Shown here piece after piece: positions 6,685 through 7,822 of a stretch of 7,822 nt of DNA. Both the position numbers and the translations under genes were made by a program. Under the pieces are notes generated by a model. The model ran no database searches. It worked only from the letters and a program-made list of their open reading frames with translations, and was not told the DNA's origin. Source of the DNA: an uncultured Treponema sp. (GTDB taxonomy: Bacteria; Spirochaetota; Spirochaetia; Treponematales; Treponemataceae); NCBI GenBank assembly GCA_938045195.1, contig CALINC010000035.1, positions 1-7,822 of the forward strand, given 5' to 3'. The stretch's first letter is position 1; every line of letters begins with the position of its first letter.

Positions 6685-6861
6685 CTACTCCCCCTCCACA
6701 ATCTTCACTTCATCTTCCGTTAAACCATACAGCTTATACACTGCCCTATCAATCTGCTTGTCAATAATTGCAGCTCTCTGTTCCAAGAGCTTTTTATCCT
6801 CATCGGAAAAAGCTTGCTGCAATCTGCTTTTAATTTCAAGCATTTGATCTGCAAGAGTGAT
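6682..6861. repeat. Direct repeat copy 2 (methyltransferase 3' end)
   Basis: This is the end of the intact methyltransferase, partner of 3815-3994. Of 22 differing codons, 13 are synonymous by hand count, so both copies diverged under selection for protein function rather than as junk. Confidence 0.9.
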
Positions 6862-7822
6862 AAACGGGGCTTGATCCTCCGGTGAAATAGCTTTTATGGG
6901 AATTTCTGCAAGAGGTTTATTAAAATATTCCCGCGTATTTCCTTTTGATTTACCGATAAAGCCAAAATACCAGTTGTGTAGTTTTGAGTTGAGTAATACC
7001 AGTAGATATTTAATATTAAAAGGCATATTTTCTTTCATTACTAATGCACGGATATCACCGCCGTCATTGAAATACTGTTGATTATCATATGCAAAGCGAT
7101 TCTGTGTTGCCCGATACGGGACAATCAATTTTTCTTTTGCATCAAAAATATTTTTATTACGCGGTCTATCAAAACGATACCATGCATAGGCGCCTTTTAA
7201 CACCTCATTTCTGTTGCTGAGTTCCTTTTTATGTGCTGAAAGATATTTATAAATATTCGGATATTTTTTTATGTCGGTTTTGTTATCTGTATAAATCAGA
7301 ACAGTTTTCCTATTTTCTAAATGGTATCTATGAATATCGCCGTTTTTTATATTTTTTCGTATAAGATCTTTTTCAAAAGTACCTTCTTGAGCAACGGAAA
7401 GCGGTACCGTAAAAATATCATTTTTACCTGATTTAGAACCTTGCTCAATGAGCATTATATCACCAAGATATAATGAATCGGCTTTCATTTTGTCAATAAT
7501 ATACTGTTCTTTGCTATCGGCAAGAATCCATACTTCACCGAGTGTATTCCTTTTCATCGTGATATATGAGTAATCATTTTCTATAATTACGGAATCAGGA
7601 GCTTTATCGCTTGAATATGTAAAAATATCGATGTCATTTGTTGTATGTTTTTCTGCAAATACTAATGCAGTATGTACATTTGCGCTAAATATTTTTGCAT
7701 TTTTAAAATTTACAATTTTGGTAATCTTGTCGGATAAAAAGACTCGTAATTTTTTTGCATACTCATTTCCCAAAAAATAATTTGAAGTAATAATACCGTA
7801 CAATCCATCTTCTTTTAAGAAC
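6685..7822 (-). CDS. N6-adenine DNA methyltransferase, TaqI/Eco57I-like (partial, N-terminus beyond the window)
   Basis: A frame of 378 residues enters from the right edge (reading FLKEDGLYGIITSNYF) and ends with TAG at 6687-6685. The TTG at 7803 is not a real start, since the frame continues upstream. The first 60 visible residues match the end of the catalytic domain after the NPPY motif, which must lie outside the window. Next comes a target-recognition domain of the TaqI C-terminal type: GDIMLIEQGSKSGKNDIF (120-137 in visible numbering), KLIVPYRATQNRFAYD, LLNSKLHNWYFG and a C-terminal helix pair ending LYGLTEDEVKIVEGE. This layout is typical of type IIG restriction-modification enzymes and of BREX-type methyltransferases; which one applies, and whether a nuclease domain is fused, needs the upstream part. 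It heads the visible operon. Confidence 0.88.
   Translation of the reverse strand, partial: FLKEDGLYGIITSNYFLGNEYAKKLRVFLSDKITKIVNFKNAKIFSANVHTALVFAEKHTTNDIDIFTYSSDKAPDSVIIENDYSYITMKRNTLGEVWILADSKEQYIIDKMKADSLYLGDIMLIEQGSKSGKNDIFTVPLSVAQEGTFEKDLIRKNIKNGDIHRYHLENRKTVLIYTDNKTDIKKYPNIYKYLSAHKKELSNRNEVLKGAYAWYRFDRPRNKNIFDAKEKLIVPYRATQNRFAYDNQQYFNDGGDIRALVMKENMPFNIKYLLVLLNSKLHNWYFGFIGKSKGNTREYFNKPLAEIPIKAISPEDQAPFITLADQMLEIKSRLQQAFSDEDKKLLEQRAAIIDKQIDRAVYKLYGLTEDEVKIVEGE
6688..6697 (-). promoter_or_regulatory. Ribosome binding site of the HNH gene, encoded in the methyltransferase 3' end
   Basis: The minus strand reads GGAGGGGGAG, TAG, ATG. It is the same design as in front of SIR2: the Shine-Dalgarno run doubles as the last codons (Glu-Gly-Glu) of the upstream gene, and stop and start codons abut. 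Confidence 0.78.

Noticed and set aside
1..7822. CRISPR array, tRNA or rRNA genes
   Set aside because: I saw no regularly spaced short repeats and no cloverleaf or rRNA-like sequence. The only repeats are the palindromes at 956-1110 and the methyltransferase tail pair.

Overview
Organism: the window is AT-rich bacterial DNA with strong Shine-Dalgarno sites, short intergenic gaps and many overlapping genes. Nothing in it fixes the host. The palindromic spacer at 956-1110 and the style of the small proteins remind me of host-associated spirochaetes (Treponema), but this is recollection, not something shown by the sequence.

Layout, left to right: (a) 1-101, the last codons of an unidentified plus-strand protein; (b) 199-804, a plus-strand small alpha/beta hydrolase; (c) 805-1180, a stretch that looks like plain intergenic DNA but holds the two ends of a small minus-strand gene (812-1164, antitoxin-like), split by a segment made of three palindromes (956-1110); (d) 1185-7822, a gene train entirely on the minus strand. 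In transcription order the train is: an N6-adenine DNA methyltransferase of the TaqI/Eco57I type (its start lies beyond the right edge), an HNH nuclease protein, a 75-aa middle component, a DUF2326-type ABC ATPase, a 64-codon leftover of a methyltransferase C-terminus, a SIR2-domain protein and a HerA-type ATPase.

Reading: this is a compact defence operon. HNH protein + small winged-helix-like protein + DUF2326 ATPase matches the ABC three-component (ABC-3C) conflict systems. SIR2 + HerA matches the known SIR2-HerA anti-phage pair, in which an NADase works with a hexameric ATPase. The methyltransferase is probably part of a restriction-modification system. Genes within each module overlap or abut, so translational coupling is likely.

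Most interesting point: the last 58 codons plus stop of the methyltransferase occur twice, at 6685-6861 (end of the intact gene) and at 3818-3994 (orphan copy just upstream of SIR2). In both places the stop TAG is followed directly by the ATG of the next module, and the ribosome binding site of that module is written in the methyltransferase's last codons. The two copies differ mostly at synonymous positions. This suggests that the methyltransferase tail is a recombination seam at which different downstream defence modules are swapped or stacked, and that the ABC-3C module was inserted between a methyltransferase and an older SIR2-HerA module (or the reverse).
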